Below, one piece after another: positions 9,499-20,511 of a DNA stretch of 64,000 nucleotides. Origin of the DNA: Persicobacter psychrovividus (GTDB taxonomy: Bacteria; Bacteroidota; Bacteroidia; Cytophagales; Cyclobacteriaceae); assembly GCF_036492425.1 (NCBI RefSeq), contig NZ_AP025292.1, positions 1,550,001 to 1,614,000 of the forward strand. The letters run 5' to 3'. Both the position numbers and the translations under genes were made by a program. How positions within the stretch are numbered: position 1 is the first letter of the stretch; every line of letters starts with the position of its first letter. Below the pieces are notes generated by a model. The model saw nothing but the letters and a program-made list of their open reading frames with translations, was not told the DNA's origin and searched no databases.

Positions 9499-10455
9499 TT
9501 ATTCAGTGATCTTAGAGCCGTACTTGTCGTACTTGTAAAAGCCTTCGCCCACTGAACGGCCAGTTTTACCTGCTCTCATTAATTTTTTAAGCATTGGTGA
9601 TGCTTTGTATCGGGTGTTACCAAATTCGTTGTAAAGGTTGTCCAACCAGCGGATCACACGATCGATACCGAAAAGATCGGCTGTTTCGAATGGCCCCATA
9701 GAGTTGCCCATACCCAAACGCATGGTAATGTCGATATCTTCTTTTGTTGCTACACCTTCCATTAAAATAGAACATGCTTCGTTGATCATCGGTGCGATCA
9801 AACGTGTAGAGATAATTCCAGGAGATTCTACTACAGGAACTACTGTTTTCTTCAGCATTGTTGCAAAGCGCTGAACACGTTGGTAGGCAGCATCCGAAGT
9901 ATGAAGACCTCTTGCCACTTCCACGATTTCAGCATCTTCCACAGGGAAGATAAAGTGCAAAGAAGCACAACGCTCAGGGTGTTCCAGCTCAGAAGCCAAC
10001 TCTGTAATTACCAAAGTGGTGGAGTTGGTAACGATCAAGCATTCTTCGCTTACCACTGCTTCGGCTTTTTTGAAAATGCTCTTGCGGTCTGGTACACATT
10101 TTTCGCGCGTACGAGATTTGATCGCTTCGATAATGATATCGCTCTTGGCCAAATCCTGGTAAGTCATCGTGCCTGAGACGCGAGAAAGAATAGATTTCTT
10201 TTCAGACTCGGTTAATCCCCAGCGCTCAATCTCAAGATCCAAGGCATGAGACATCCCGTCAATCGCCTGAGCAACACGCTCCTCATTCAATTCAAGAAAG
10301 ACAACATCGAAACCCCTGCGTGCACAAAGAATCGCGATTGCCTGGCCCAAGAAGCCACAGCCGACGATACCGACATTGGAGATGATGTTATGTTTTGGAG
10401 CGGCACCACTAAGGTTCAAGCCGTATTCTGCGATAGATTCTCTAATTTCAGACAT
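9499..10455 (-). CDS. 3-hydroxyacyl-CoA dehydrogenase family protein
   Basis: This 318-residue protein is of the short, single-function 3-hydroxyacyl-/3-hydroxybutyryl-CoA dehydrogenase type. An N-terminal Rossmann domain has the glycine motif GCGFLGQA (about residue 32) and an acidic residue after the second strand (VVFLELNEE). The catalytic segment reads SLHFIFPVEDAEIVEV where classical enzymes have a HFFNPVP-like sequence. The histidine is kept but the following loop differs, so the substrate may not be plain 3-hydroxybutyryl-CoA. The C-terminal helical domain has GPFETADLFGID and ends with GEGFYKYDKYG, as in the family. It lies between pta and the acetate kinases on the same strand, an unusual partner for an acetyl-phosphate operon. 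Confidence 0.85.
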   Translation of the reverse strand: MSEIRESIAEYGLNLSGAAPKHNIISNVGIVGCGFLGQAIAILCARRGFDVVFLELNEERVAQAIDGMSHALDLEIERWGLTESEKKSILSRVSGTMTYQDLAKSDIIIEAIKSRTREKCVPDRKSIFKKAEAVVSEECLIVTNSTTLVITELASELEHPERCASLHFIFPVEDAEIVEVARGLHTSDAAYQRVQRFATMLKKTVVPVVESPGIISTRLIAPMINEACSILMEGVATKEDIDITMRLGMGNSMGPFETADLFGIDRVIRWLDNLYNEFGNTRYKASPMLKKLMRAGKTGRSVGEGFYKYDKYGSKITE

Positions 10456-10500
10456 TTTTAATATTTAAGAATGTAAACACTCAATAATATAAATTGAAAT

Positions 10501-10522
10501 GCCCGACAGCGGACTGTCGGGC
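10501..10522 (-). terminator. Strong hairpin between pta and the dehydrogenase gene
   Basis: A perfect 9-bp GC-rich stem GCCCGACAG/CTGTCGGGC with a 4-nt loop lies 12 nt after the pta stop on the minus strand. The following sequence ATTTCAATTTAT is only moderately T-rich, so it may act as a partial terminator or RNA-processing barrier that sets pta apart from the downstream genes. Confidence 0.5.
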
Positions 10523-10533
10523 ACGGGTATTTT

Positions 10534-11535
10534 TTAAGCTTCAGCAGCTTGGTTAGCTGTGATGGCAACAGTATTCACGATGTCGTCAATTGAACAACCA
10601 CGTGAAAGGTCGTTGATAGGAGCGGCAACCCCTTGAAGCAATGGGCCAAAGGCTCTTGCTTTCGCCAGGCGCTGTACCAGTTTGTAGGCAATGTTCCCTG
10701 TGTTAAGGTCAGGGAATACCAATACGTTGGCTTGTCCTTTAAGTGGCGAGTTTGGTGCTTTAGAAGCAGCAACGGCTTCTACAATGGCAGCATCACCTTG
10801 CAATTCACCGTCGATCAATAGATCTGGTGCCATTTGCTTGGCAATCTCAGTAGCTTCAATCACTTTGTCTACCATCTCGTGTTTTGCTGATCCCTTGGAA
10901 GAGAATGACAACAAAGCCACTTTAGGTTCGATTTGTGCTACTGTACGGGCTGTTTCAGCGGATGAAATGGCGATCTGAGCCAATTGTTTGGCATCTGGGT
11001 TTGGTGTAACACCACAATCGGCGAATACAAACACACCATCTTCGCCATTATTATATTCTGGGACGATCATAACGAAAGAACCAGAAACGACAGAAACACC
11101 TGGCTTGGTTTTGATCACCTGAAAGGCAGGGCGCAATACATCTCCAGTGGAGTTCAATGCACCAGCAACTTCACCGTCAGCATCACCAGCCTTCAGCATC
11201 AAAGTAGCCATGTATAATGGATTCTCTACCGTTTGCAAAGCTTTCTCTGGCGTCATTCCTTTGGCTTTACGCAAGTCATAAAGGATGTCAGCATAAGCTT
11301 GCTTTTTAGGGTGATCCAAAGGATTGACGATTGTTACCTTATCGATATTCTTCAAGCCAAGGCGGGCAGCTTCACTTTTAATCGTTTCAGGGTTCCCCAA
11401 AAGGATCAGTTGAGCAAGACCTTGCTCAGTGATGATATCCGCTGCTTGAAGTGTTCTTAATTCTTCGCCTTCAGGAAGTACGATGCGCTTATTGATAGAT
11501 TTTGCGCTTTCCTTAATCTTTTCGATCAAACTCAT
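10534..11535 (-). CDS. pta: Phosphate acetyltransferase
   Basis: This enzyme converts acetyl-CoA and phosphate to acetyl phosphate and CoA, feeding the acetate kinases downstream. At 333 residues it is the short catalytic-domain-only form, without the N-terminal P-loop/DRTGG regions of the E. coli enzyme. Family motifs are GALNSTGDVLRPAFQVIKT, PNPDAKQLAQIAISSAETA, SSKGSAKHEMVDKV, DGELQGDAAIV, FPDLNTGNIAYKLVQRL and GPLLQGVAAPINDLSRGC. It is first in the minus-strand cluster, and a near-perfect palindrome lies 26 nt upstream of its start (11561-11578), a likely control site. Confidence 0.95.
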   Translation of the reverse strand: MSLIEKIKESAKSINKRIVLPEGEELRTLQAADIITEQGLAQLILLGNPETIKSEAARLGLKNIDKVTIVNPLDHPKKQAYADILYDLRKAKGMTPEKALQTVENPLYMATLMLKAGDADGEVAGALNSTGDVLRPAFQVIKTKPGVSVVSGSFVMIVPEYNNGEDGVFVFADCGVTPNPDAKQLAQIAISSAETARTVAQIEPKVALLSFSSKGSAKHEMVDKVIEATEIAKQMAPDLLIDGELQGDAAIVEAVAASKAPNSPLKGQANVLVFPDLNTGNIAYKLVQRLAKARAFGPLLQGVAAPINDLSRGCSIDDIVNTVAITANQAAEA

Positions 11536-11857
11536 AATCGGCTTAACTTATATATGTGAAATGACGAATGTTCGTCATAAAATTTATTCGTCTTTATTAT
11601 GATTCGAATGTAGTAAATAATTCTAATATTCACTGATTCTAAACCAAGCAAAATGTGTGCTGAATCATAATTTTTTACAACAATCTGTGTATTAGGGGGG
11701 ATAAAATCTCGTTTATAATATGATTTAAATCATATGATCATAAATTCACCAAAAAACAACCGAATGTTAATCCCATTTTTATAAAGCAGGCATCGGGCTA
11801 AAAGGTTTCTTTTATCCCAAATTAACTGATACAGGGCTGTGATAGGGGATAGGATAC
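11536..11857. other. Intergenic region upstream of pta
   Basis: These 322 bp between pta and the terminator downstream of yidC are AT-rich and show no coding potential on either strand. The only structured element seen is the palindrome at 11561-11578, listed separately. The pta promoter is presumably here. Confidence 0.6.
11561..11578. promoter_or_regulatory. Palindromic operator candidate upstream of pta
   Basis: ATGACGAA-TG-TTCGTCAT is an 18-bp palindrome with perfect 8-bp arms and a 2-bp centre, 26 nt upstream of the pta start codon. Its size and symmetry suit a homodimeric TetR-type repressor, a class that often controls acyl-CoA metabolism. No such regulator gene is in the window, so the binding protein is unknown. 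Confidence 0.45.
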
Positions 11858-11889
11858 AAAAAAAGCCCACATATCATGTGGGCTTTTTT
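11858..11889. terminator. Terminator after yidC
   Basis: Stem AGCCCACAT/ATGTGGGCT with a 3-nt loop is flanked by A and T runs on both sides, so it can work in both directions. It lies just past the yidC stop codon at 11908 on the minus strand. Confidence 0.8.
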
Positions 11890-11907
11890 ATTTATAATTA
11901 GAATAAA

Positions 11908-13710
11908 TTATTTCTTGTTTTTTTTCTGTTTTTGCATTTCCTGCGATTGTTTCATCGCCTCTTGAATACGAGATTGGAAGCCGCCTTTTTTGTCTTTGTT
12001 GGTCTTCTTGGCTTCTTGCATTTTAGCGTGGATGGCGTCGTCATCCACAAACTTGCGAATCGCATAAGTTTGGCCAAAAGTAATGATGTTCGACAGGAAG
12101 TAATAGTACGTCAAACCTGCAGGGAAATCATTCAGGAAGAAGATCATCATGATAGGCATGAAGTACTGAATGTTCTTCATTGGGCCTGCCATTGCCGCAT
12201 TGTTCTGGTTGGTTGCTTTGGTGTAAAGGATCGTCGAAACGGTCATCAGCAAAGTGAACAACGAGATGTGATCGCCATAGAATGGGATATGGAAAGGCAG
12301 GTTGTAGATGCTATCGAAGGTCGATAAATCATGTGCCCAAAGGAATGATTGCTGACGAAGCTCCACGGAGTTCGGGAAGAATCGGAACATTGCAAACAAA
12401 ATAGGCATTTGCAGGAACATCGGGATACAACCACTTAATGGGTTTACGCCAGCTTTGGAGTAAAGCGCCATTTGAGCCGTTTGTTGTGCCTGCGTATCGT
12501 CTGGGTTTTGCTCCTTGATTTCGTTGATCTCTGGTTGCAGGATTCTCATCTTGGCCATCGACAAGTAAGACTTGTAGGTCAGTGGGAACAGCAACATCTT
12601 GATCACAATCACCAACAAAAGGATGATGATACCATAGTTAGAGAAGAAGCCTTCGAAGAAGTGGAAGATCGGAATGATCAGGTATTTGTTCACCCACTTG
12701 AAGACAAACCATCCGAGGTTCAGGTTTTGGTCAAAGCCTTCCGTAACGTCTTTCAATACATGGTACTGGTTCGGTCCGAAGAAGAACGTCAGTTGCGTGT
12801 CAGTGGTATTGTAAGTGAAGTTGGTATGCGCCGTTTTCACGATGGTTGTGTCGCCAACAGGGGCAGGGGCTACCGATACTTCGCCAACCGTTACGGGTTT
12901 GGAAGGAATCACCGACGAAGTGAAGAATTTCTGCTTGAAGGCAACCCATTTCACCGCTTCTTTTGGTGTGGCCGCTTCTTTTTCTTTGGCAGTCATTGAA
13001 AGCTCTTCGAAATCTTTGCTTACTGTATAGTAATGCGCCGAAGTGTTCATTCTTGCACCTGCACGGCTTTCAAGGTCTGGCTCCACACGTTTCATGTGCT
13101 CAGTCCAGTCAAAAGCAATTTGCTTATTGTCCATGGCCGCAGAAAGGCCATTGAAAGCGATATTGGAATTCAGGGTGTAGGCATCGGCAGGAAGTTCATA
13201 AGTCTGAACAATTTGTCCGCCGTCCACATTCAGGGTGATGTTCACCTTGTTGCCTGACTGCTCAATGTCTGAGAAATAAAGTTGGTTCAGGTCTACTGCT
13301 TTGCCATTATAAGTAATGGTTTTTTGCATTTTACTTGAAGCCTCATCCACTAAGATAAGTGGCTTATCCTGGTAGGTTTTGTATTCTTTAAGCTCAACAG
13401 TTTTAATGCTTGCTCCTTTGGTAGAGAAAACCACTTTCAGAAATTTGTTTTCCAAAGTAGCGGTTGCTTCCTCGCCTTTCGCTGCGGAAGCCAAAGAGCC
13501 GTAGGTTTGCTGGTTGATGACTTCCTGAAGGCTGTCAGGTAAAACTGTTGGTGCAGCAACTTCAGTGTTTGTCGAAGTGGTGGCCGTCTGCTCTATGGCA
13601 GCTGGTGTGGCGTTGTCTTTTGCTTCGTCCGTTGAAGGCGCAAAGAAAAACGCATAGGCCATCAATAGTGCTGAAATCAGCACAAGGCCTGTTACTTGAT
13701 TCTTATCCAT
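11908..13710 (-). CDS. yidC: Membrane protein insertase YidC
   Basis: YidC inserts and folds inner-membrane proteins, alone or with SecYEG. The 600-residue length fits the Gram-negative form: an N-terminal transmembrane helix (about residues 5-23, VTGLVLISALLMAYAFFF), a large periplasmic beta-sandwich domain, then the conserved C-terminal 60KD_IMP core from about residue 340. The core includes LLFPLTYKSYLSMAKMRIL, NPLSGCIPMFLQMPILFAMF and the last helices around FFLNDFPAGLTYYYFLSNI. The C-terminal tail is Lys/Gln-rich and basic, fitting ribosome contact. It follows pyrG on the same strand with a terminator between, an arrangement common in Bacteroidota. Confidence 0.97.
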   Translation of the reverse strand: MDKNQVTGLVLISALLMAYAFFFAPSTDEAKDNATPAAIEQTATTSTNTEVAAPTVLPDSLQEVINQQTYGSLASAAKGEEATATLENKFLKVVFSTKGASIKTVELKEYKTYQDKPLILVDEASSKMQKTITYNGKAVDLNQLYFSDIEQSGNKVNITLNVDGGQIVQTYELPADAYTLNSNIAFNGLSAAMDNKQIAFDWTEHMKRVEPDLESRAGARMNTSAHYYTVSKDFEELSMTAKEKEAATPKEAVKWVAFKQKFFTSSVIPSKPVTVGEVSVAPAPVGDTTIVKTAHTNFTYNTTDTQLTFFFGPNQYHVLKDVTEGFDQNLNLGWFVFKWVNKYLIIPIFHFFEGFFSNYGIIILLLVIVIKMLLFPLTYKSYLSMAKMRILQPEINEIKEQNPDDTQAQQTAQMALYSKAGVNPLSGCIPMFLQMPILFAMFRFFPNSVELRQQSFLWAHDLSTFDSIYNLPFHIPFYGDHISLFTLLMTVSTILYTKATNQNNAAMAGPMKNIQYFMPIMMIFFLNDFPAGLTYYYFLSNIITFGQTYAIRKFVDDDAIHAKMQEAKKTNKDKKGGFQSRIQEAMKQSQEMQKQKKNKK

Positions 13711-13771
13711 AATTAATCGTCAATTACAAAAAATTGATCTCGGGTTTGCTTTTGAGAAGCGCAAATTTAGT

Positions 13772-13809
13772 AAAAAAAAACACCTCAAAGAATCTTGGAG
13801 GTGTTTTTT
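13772..13809 (-). terminator. Terminator between pyrG and yidC
   Basis: AAAACACCTC/GAGGTGTTTT with a 10-nt loop is flanked by an A run and a T run. It lies 20 nt past the pyrG stop on the minus strand and suggests yidC is not simply co-transcribed with pyrG. Confidence 0.75.
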
Positions 13810-13828
13810 AATATTTTAATGAACCTGC

Positions 13829-15794
<1,966 letters not shown>

Positions 15795-17033
15795 ATGGTA
15801 AATATGGGTGGTATGCGAGTAGCTTCTTTTTCGACCAAAGAAACCTTACACCGATGGCTTGCGGATCTGAAAGCTGAAGCAAAACGTCGTCGGGTGAAGT
15901 TAAAAGCGTGGCTTGACACGGACATACCTGCCGTATTGGTTGGTGACAAACGGCGGTTATATGTTTTGGTGCATGTGCTGTTGTCGGAACTGTTGGAAAA
16001 TACCGAAGAGCAGGCCATAGAGTTGGAGTTGCGGCTGGAAAGCAAAAATGACGATCAGCTGGTGTTGCTTTTTGAGGTTCGCAGTGGCTGGGGTACTAAA
16101 CTTGGGTGCAAGGCGGCGATGAGCGGTAAACTTTTGCCTTTGGTGGAAGAGCTGGGTGGTAAATTGCAGTTGGAAGCCGCCCCAGGCGATATTCAGTTGC
16201 AGCTCTCTGTGCCATTGTTGGAAGGCAAGGAAGAGGAACAATCTGCCCACAGCCAAAAGCAGAAGCCGAAATCATTGGCAGATTTTGAAGGGCGCTCCGT
16301 ATTGCTTGTAGAGGATGATCCCGTTAATGTTTTTGTGTTTAAAAAATGGCTCCTGCGCTGGAATCTTAAAGTGGAAGTGGCGCAAAATGGCCTTGAAGCC
16401 TGGAGGAAGGTGAACGAACAGCCTTTTGATATTGTGCTATTGGATTTACACCTGCCAATAATGGATGGCTGGGCGTTTATGGAACGGCTGCGTGCCTGTG
16501 ATCAGGAATATTTTAAGCAGTTACCCGTAATCGCGATTACCGCTTTTATTAACTGGGAAGATGGTATCAAGCCCGTTGCGGGCGTGAAGGCCATGGTGGT
16601 TAAACCTATTATGCCTAACGAGTTGGTGCTATATCTCAAAAAATACATCAACAGGGAGTCTGTTCCTTTTGATTTTACACAGTTAACGATTCCGTCGGTA
16701 TCTTCAGCAGAAGAAAAAGGAATGCCTCCGCATGAGTTTTTGACGGTTGATCTGAAGCTGAATCGTTTTTTGTATCAGTATCAAAAAGCTTGTGACCATG
16801 ACGACCTTGCGGGCAGAATTGAGGCGGTGGACAACGTCCGTACGCTTTTGTTGAACCTGAAGGCGGATGTGTTGATGGGGGTACTGACAGAACACGTTGG
16901 TGGCAGCATCATTGATCATATGGATAAGGTAAGAAGGGAAGTGCGTGCGCTGCTTTCAAGGCTTCAACCTACATCGACAGTGAATGCTATGGCACCACAA
17001 AACCGGAAAGAGCAACCCCGTCAAATCAATTAA
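15795..17033 (+). CDS. Response-regulator protein with degenerate kinase-ATPase-like N-terminus
   Basis: The N-terminal 145 residues resemble a HATPase_c lobe (KLKAWLDTDIPAVLVGDKRRL, then a helix where the N-box should be). The N-box Asn/Lys residues and both G-boxes are missing, and there is no phospho-acceptor His, so it is probably a pseudo-ATPase or docking domain. A receiver domain follows at about residues 165-290, with acidic pair LVEDDPVN, phosphorylatable Asp in VLLDLHLPIMDGW and conserved Lys in VVKPIMPN. The last 110 residues are helical, without an HPt His motif I recognise. I chose ATG 15795 (12 nt after AAGGG) rather than the in-frame TTG at 15768. It could receive phosphate from the orphan kinases at 3.4-6.7 kb; that is inference only. 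Confidence 0.7.
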   Translation: MVNMGGMRVASFSTKETLHRWLADLKAEAKRRRVKLKAWLDTDIPAVLVGDKRRLYVLVHVLLSELLENTEEQAIELELRLESKNDDQLVLLFEVRSGWGTKLGCKAAMSGKLLPLVEELGGKLQLEAAPGDIQLQLSVPLLEGKEEEQSAHSQKQKPKSLADFEGRSVLLVEDDPVNVFVFKKWLLRWNLKVEVAQNGLEAWRKVNEQPFDIVLLDLHLPIMDGWAFMERLRACDQEYFKQLPVIAITAFINWEDGIKPVAGVKAMVVKPIMPNELVLYLKKYINRESVPFDFTQLTIPSVSSAEEKGMPPHEFLTVDLKLNRFLYQYQKACDHDDLAGRIEAVDNVRTLLLNLKADVLMGVLTEHVGGSIIDHMDKVRREVRALLSRLQPTSTVNAMAPQNRKEQPRQIN

Positions 17034-17561
17034 TTCAAATCAATGCCGAATGGTGGAGACAATGCCATTTGGTCTGCTGAAATAGCGCTTGCTGCAACAT
17101 TAGGGTATCCTGTCATTTTTGTGCCCACAGTTCATCGGATTTATGAGATTAGCTTTAAGATGAAGTCTAACATACAGGCTTCTGAAAACATCTAATTGTG
17201 CCGTTAATAAAAGAAGCACTGATAATCATTGAGGATGCTCTCAAGCGTCCTTTTGATTTCATTCTTCTGAGGACAGTAAAAAATAGGGGTTATTTAAATG
17301 GATATCCTTATGGTTATTTCCTTCAGCTTGCTCCAAGTGAGCGACACTTTCAATAGAAAGGATTCAGTGTGCAAATTTATTCTTGGGCGGAAATATTATC
17401 CAATTATGGAGGATTTTATTCCCGTTGGCGGCACATAAAAAATGGCTGACGAGATGGATCAGAGAATGAAAAGAATGGTTCTCATTCGTTGATCGCAAGC
17501 CACCAGCCATAGATTAGTCAATTTGTTGCTGATGATTTTACACCAGCATCTGGTCAGGAAA
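17034..17561. other. 528-bp gap without a convincing gene
   Basis: Between the receiver protein and fabH (convergent) there is only a 50-codon open frame at 17044-17196 (starts MPNGGDNAIWSAEIALA). It has no recognisable domain and no ribosome-binding support. The rest holds short scattered frames. I see no clear hairpin terminator here and cannot assign a function. Confidence 0.4.
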
Positions 17562-18575
17562 TTACCATTCGATAAGTGCAGAAGCCCAGGTGAAACCTGA
17601 ACCAAAAGCAGCCAGACAAATCAAATCTCCCTCCTTAATTTTACCTTGCTCCCAAGCCTCACTCAATGCAATCGGGATAGAGGCCGCAGTGGTGTTTCCA
17701 TATTTCATAATATTGTTAAACACTTTCTCCTGCGGTAATTTCATTTTCTGCTGAATATACTGACTGATGCGCAAATTGGCCTGATGCGGAACAAGCAGAT
17801 CAATCGCCTCGATCGGTTTGTTGTTGGCCGTCAGTGCTTCCTGAATAACTTCCATAAAACGAACCACGGCATGCTTAAAGACCACATTGCCATTCATGTG
17901 TGGCCGGATGCTCATCGATTCAATCACTTCACGGGACAGTCGTTCCTCTGGTGGGCGGCTCGATCCTGGATCCTTGCCAAAAAGTTCCTCCGCATGGGTG
18001 CCGTCGGCGTGTAGATGCGTGGAAAGAATGCCTTTCGATTTTCCGTCTGATCTTGCCTGTAGAACTGCTGCCCCAGCGCCATCACCAAAAATCACCGATA
18101 CACTTCGTCCGCGATCACTCATCTCCAGGGCAGAAGACTGAATCTCTGCACCGATCACCAACACCGTTTTGTACATCCCCGTTTTGATGAACTGATCAGC
18201 GACAGAGAGACCGTAAATAAAGCCGCTGCAGGCATTACGGAGGTCAATTGCGGGAATGGTTTTGTGGTGAAGCCCTAATTCACGTTGTAATAAAACCCCT
18301 GAACCTGGAAAAAAATAATCCGGCGTGATGGTGGCAAATACGATCATGTCCACCTCGTCAATGGCTACGCCAGCACGCGACAAAGCTATTTTACTGGCCT
18401 TGGTCGCCATATTTGAACAGGTGTCTTTTTCAGGATCAAAAAAGCGTCGCTCTTTAATTCCTGTTCTTTCTTGAATCCACTGGTCACTGGTGTCCATCAT
18501 CGTTGCCAATTCTTCATTGGTAACAATACGCTCGGGAACATGGTGGCCAACACCTATAATTTTAGAAAAGGTCAT
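17562..18575 (-). CDS. fabH: 3-oxoacyl-[acyl-carrier-protein] synthase III
   Basis: KAS III condenses an acyl-CoA primer with malonyl-ACP to start fatty acid synthesis. The protein has 337 residues, normal for the family. The catalytic triad is visible: Cys116 in DLRNACSGF, His in LVPHQANLRI and Asn in MKYGNTTAASIP. The N-terminus (GVGHHVPERIVTNEEL, TSDQWIQERTGI) and the C-terminal glycine loop GSGFTWAS are typical. It stands alone, so it may be a second FabH or a KAS III-like enzyme rather than the copy in the main fab/plsX cluster, which is not in the window. No promoter motif was found upstream. Confidence 0.93.
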   Translation of the reverse strand: MTFSKIIGVGHHVPERIVTNEELATMMDTSDQWIQERTGIKERRFFDPEKDTCSNMATKASKIALSRAGVAIDEVDMIVFATITPDYFFPGSGVLLQRELGLHHKTIPAIDLRNACSGFIYGLSVADQFIKTGMYKTVLVIGAEIQSSALEMSDRGRSVSVIFGDGAGAAVLQARSDGKSKGILSTHLHADGTHAEELFGKDPGSSRPPEERLSREVIESMSIRPHMNGNVVFKHAVVRFMEVIQEALTANNKPIEAIDLLVPHQANLRISQYIQQKMKLPQEKVFNNIMKYGNTTAASIPIALSEAWEQGKIKEGDLICLAAFGSGFTWASALIEW

Positions 18576-19004
18576 GCTGTTGTTCGTTTATGTCTGAAAA
18601 AAAGTGGGGTAGATTCAATTTAAGGGATTAGAACATAAAGAACAATTGCCCGAAAATCAGCCCTATTTTCCATTTTTTTATTTTCTTAAATGAATTCGCG
18701 AAAATATTAAATGATCTGAATTTATTTTGATGATGTATGTGGTTATTCCTATTTTTTTATAGAAATGAAACTGAGCGTGGGTAAAGGGTTTAATTTTGTT
18801 TTTGAATGATTTATTAAAAAAGGTTAATAAATTGATAATTCGCTATTCTTTATGGAATTTGGCTTTTTATTGCCCCTTGCAGGGGATATTTACTTCGTGA
18901 TTATTTTCAGATTAGGAGCGGGCTTAAAGCTTTCGTCGTGATGGGAATTTGCCGCATGATGGTAAGTTTTAAAAATGCTCAAAGACCTTTAACAAGAACA
19001 ATCT
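18576..19004. other. Divergent AT-rich promoter region between fabH and the thioredoxin-like gene
   Basis: These 429 bp are very AT-rich with no coding frame. One small hairpin CCCCT-TGC-AGGGG lies at 18873-18885. Promoters for both divergent genes should lie here, but no clean TAnnTTTG/TTTG pair was found. Confidence 0.5.
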
Positions 19005-20414
19005 ATGATTTTGAATAGAAAGACTTCGGTATGGCTGTTGGTGATGTTGCTCTTTGTGAGCGGAAAAACGTTGGCACAAGGCACAGACATCGATGTCAAA
19101 ATCAAAAATTTTAGTGCCCCAGAAATCTACCTCGGTTATTATTTCGGCGATAAAGAATACGTGCGTGATACGGCAAAATTGCTGAGCGACCAAAATGGGG
19201 CAGGGCATTATCATTTTAAAAGTGAAGAGGAGCTGAATCCTGGAATTTATTTTGTGGTAAAACCAGGGAGCAAGTTGTATTTTCAGTTTGTTCCTGATGA
19301 AAAACCCTTTTCATTGACCACCGATACCCTCGATATTATGGGAAATTTAAAAGTGACTGGTTCACCGAAAAATGCCCTGTTTCTTGGTTATCAGCAATTC
19401 ATTACTGAGCAGAATGGGGTAGCGCAGGCTATTCAGCAGGAAATGGCTGCTGTTCCCAAAGAGCAGACCGAGGTGATGGAGGAATTACGGAGCAAGCTAC
19501 AGGAGATGGACAAAAAGGTGAAAGCAAAGCAATTTGAGGTTTTGCAGCAACACCCAAATTCTATGGCAGCAAAGGTGATAAAATCTACCAAAAGACCAGA
19601 AATTCCTGCTTCCATAACCGACCGATTCGGTAAATTACTCTATTATAGAACGCACTTTTGGGATAATTTTGATTTGAGTGATCCTGCATTGCTTCGGACG
19701 CAGTTTTATAACAACAAGGTGGAGGAGTATATGGAGAAATTGACTTATCCGCACCCTGACTCCCTATATCAGTCGGCATCGCGCCTGATTGAGCTGGCCA
19801 AGGGCAATGAAGAAACTTTCCGCTATATGGTGGTCAGTCAGACCAACTTCTTTGAAAAAGGAACGCGCCTGGGCTCTGAAAATGTATTCGTGAAACTGGC
19901 CAAAAAATATTACCTCTCGGGGCAGGCGACCTGGACAGACGAGGAGACGATCAGCAAGGTGAAGGAGCGTGTCGAGCAACTGGAGCCAAATTTATTGTAT
20001 AAAAAAGCTGCACCAATCGAATTGCGAGATCCCGAAGGGAATGAGCTGAGTCTTGATGAGCACAATGCACCTTATACTGTCCTGTTTTTCTACGACCCTG
20101 ATTGCGGGCACTGCAAAAAGGAAACACCGATAGCCCTGGACGCTTTTCATGAGTTAAGAGATCAGGGGATTGAATTCTGGGGGATCACCACGGTTACGGA
20201 CACTGAAAAATGGCATCAGTTTATTGAAGAACGTGGCCTGGACTGGATTAATGGGGAAGACCCTTACGTACAGTCGAATTTTAGATATGATTATGATATC
20301 CGTACCACGCCAATGATTTATGTGCTGGACAAGGATAAAAAAATTATCGCCAAGAAGATCGCTGCTGAAAATATTGTGAAGTTTATTCAAATGTATCAGA
20401 AGAATAATCCTTAA
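19005..20414 (+). CDS. Envelope thioredoxin-fold protein, TlpA-like with N-terminal DUF4369-type domain
   Basis: This 469-residue exported protein has an N-terminal signal peptide (LLVMLLFVSGKTLAQG). An N-terminal beta-rich domain (about 25-115) resembles DUF4369, where Bacteroidota thiol proteins describe substrate-like phrases such as YLGYYFGDKEYVRDTAKL. A helical middle (about 130-320) and a C-terminal thioredoxin fold (about 330-469) follow. The redox motif is Cys367-Gly-His-Cys370 in YDPDCGHCKKE, and the cis-Pro is in TTPMIYVLD. It probably reduces or shuttles thiols in the periplasm. It is followed by a strong terminator, so it is likely monocistronic. The partner protein is unknown. 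Confidence 0.85.
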   Translation: MILNRKTSVWLLVMLLFVSGKTLAQGTDIDVKIKNFSAPEIYLGYYFGDKEYVRDTAKLLSDQNGAGHYHFKSEEELNPGIYFVVKPGSKLYFQFVPDEKPFSLTTDTLDIMGNLKVTGSPKNALFLGYQQFITEQNGVAQAIQQEMAAVPKEQTEVMEELRSKLQEMDKKVKAKQFEVLQQHPNSMAAKVIKSTKRPEIPASITDRFGKLLYYRTHFWDNFDLSDPALLRTQFYNNKVEEYMEKLTYPHPDSLYQSASRLIELAKGNEETFRYMVVSQTNFFEKGTRLGSENVFVKLAKKYYLSGQATWTDEETISKVKERVEQLEPNLLYKKAAPIELRDPEGNELSLDEHNAPYTVLFFYDPDCGHCKKETPIALDAFHELRDQGIEFWGITTVTDTEKWHQFIEERGLDWINGEDPYVQSNFRYDYDIRTTPMIYVLDKDKKIIAKKIAAENIVKFIQMYQKNNP

Positions 20415-20439
20415 TTTTCAACTTCTTGATTGATGGATT

Positions 20440-20480
20440 AACCTCCCCTGAATATGATTTATTTTAGGGGAGGTTTTTTT
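20440..20480 (+). terminator. Terminator after the thioredoxin-like gene
   Basis: A perfect 10-bp stem AACCTCCCCT/AGGGGAGGTT with a 16-nt loop is followed by T7, 26 nt past the stop codon. Confidence 0.85.
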
Positions 20481-20511
20481 GTGTTTTCTTAGCGCATTAG
20501 CGGATTATCCT

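Noticed and set aside
12472-12999. A 175-codon plus-strand frame
   Set aside because: Antisense to the well-conserved yidC gene; the composition of its product is what one expects from the reverse frame.
17044-17196. A 50-codon frame in the gap before fabH
   Set aside because: No start-site support, no domain, no coupling to a neighbour; kept only as a note in the gap description.
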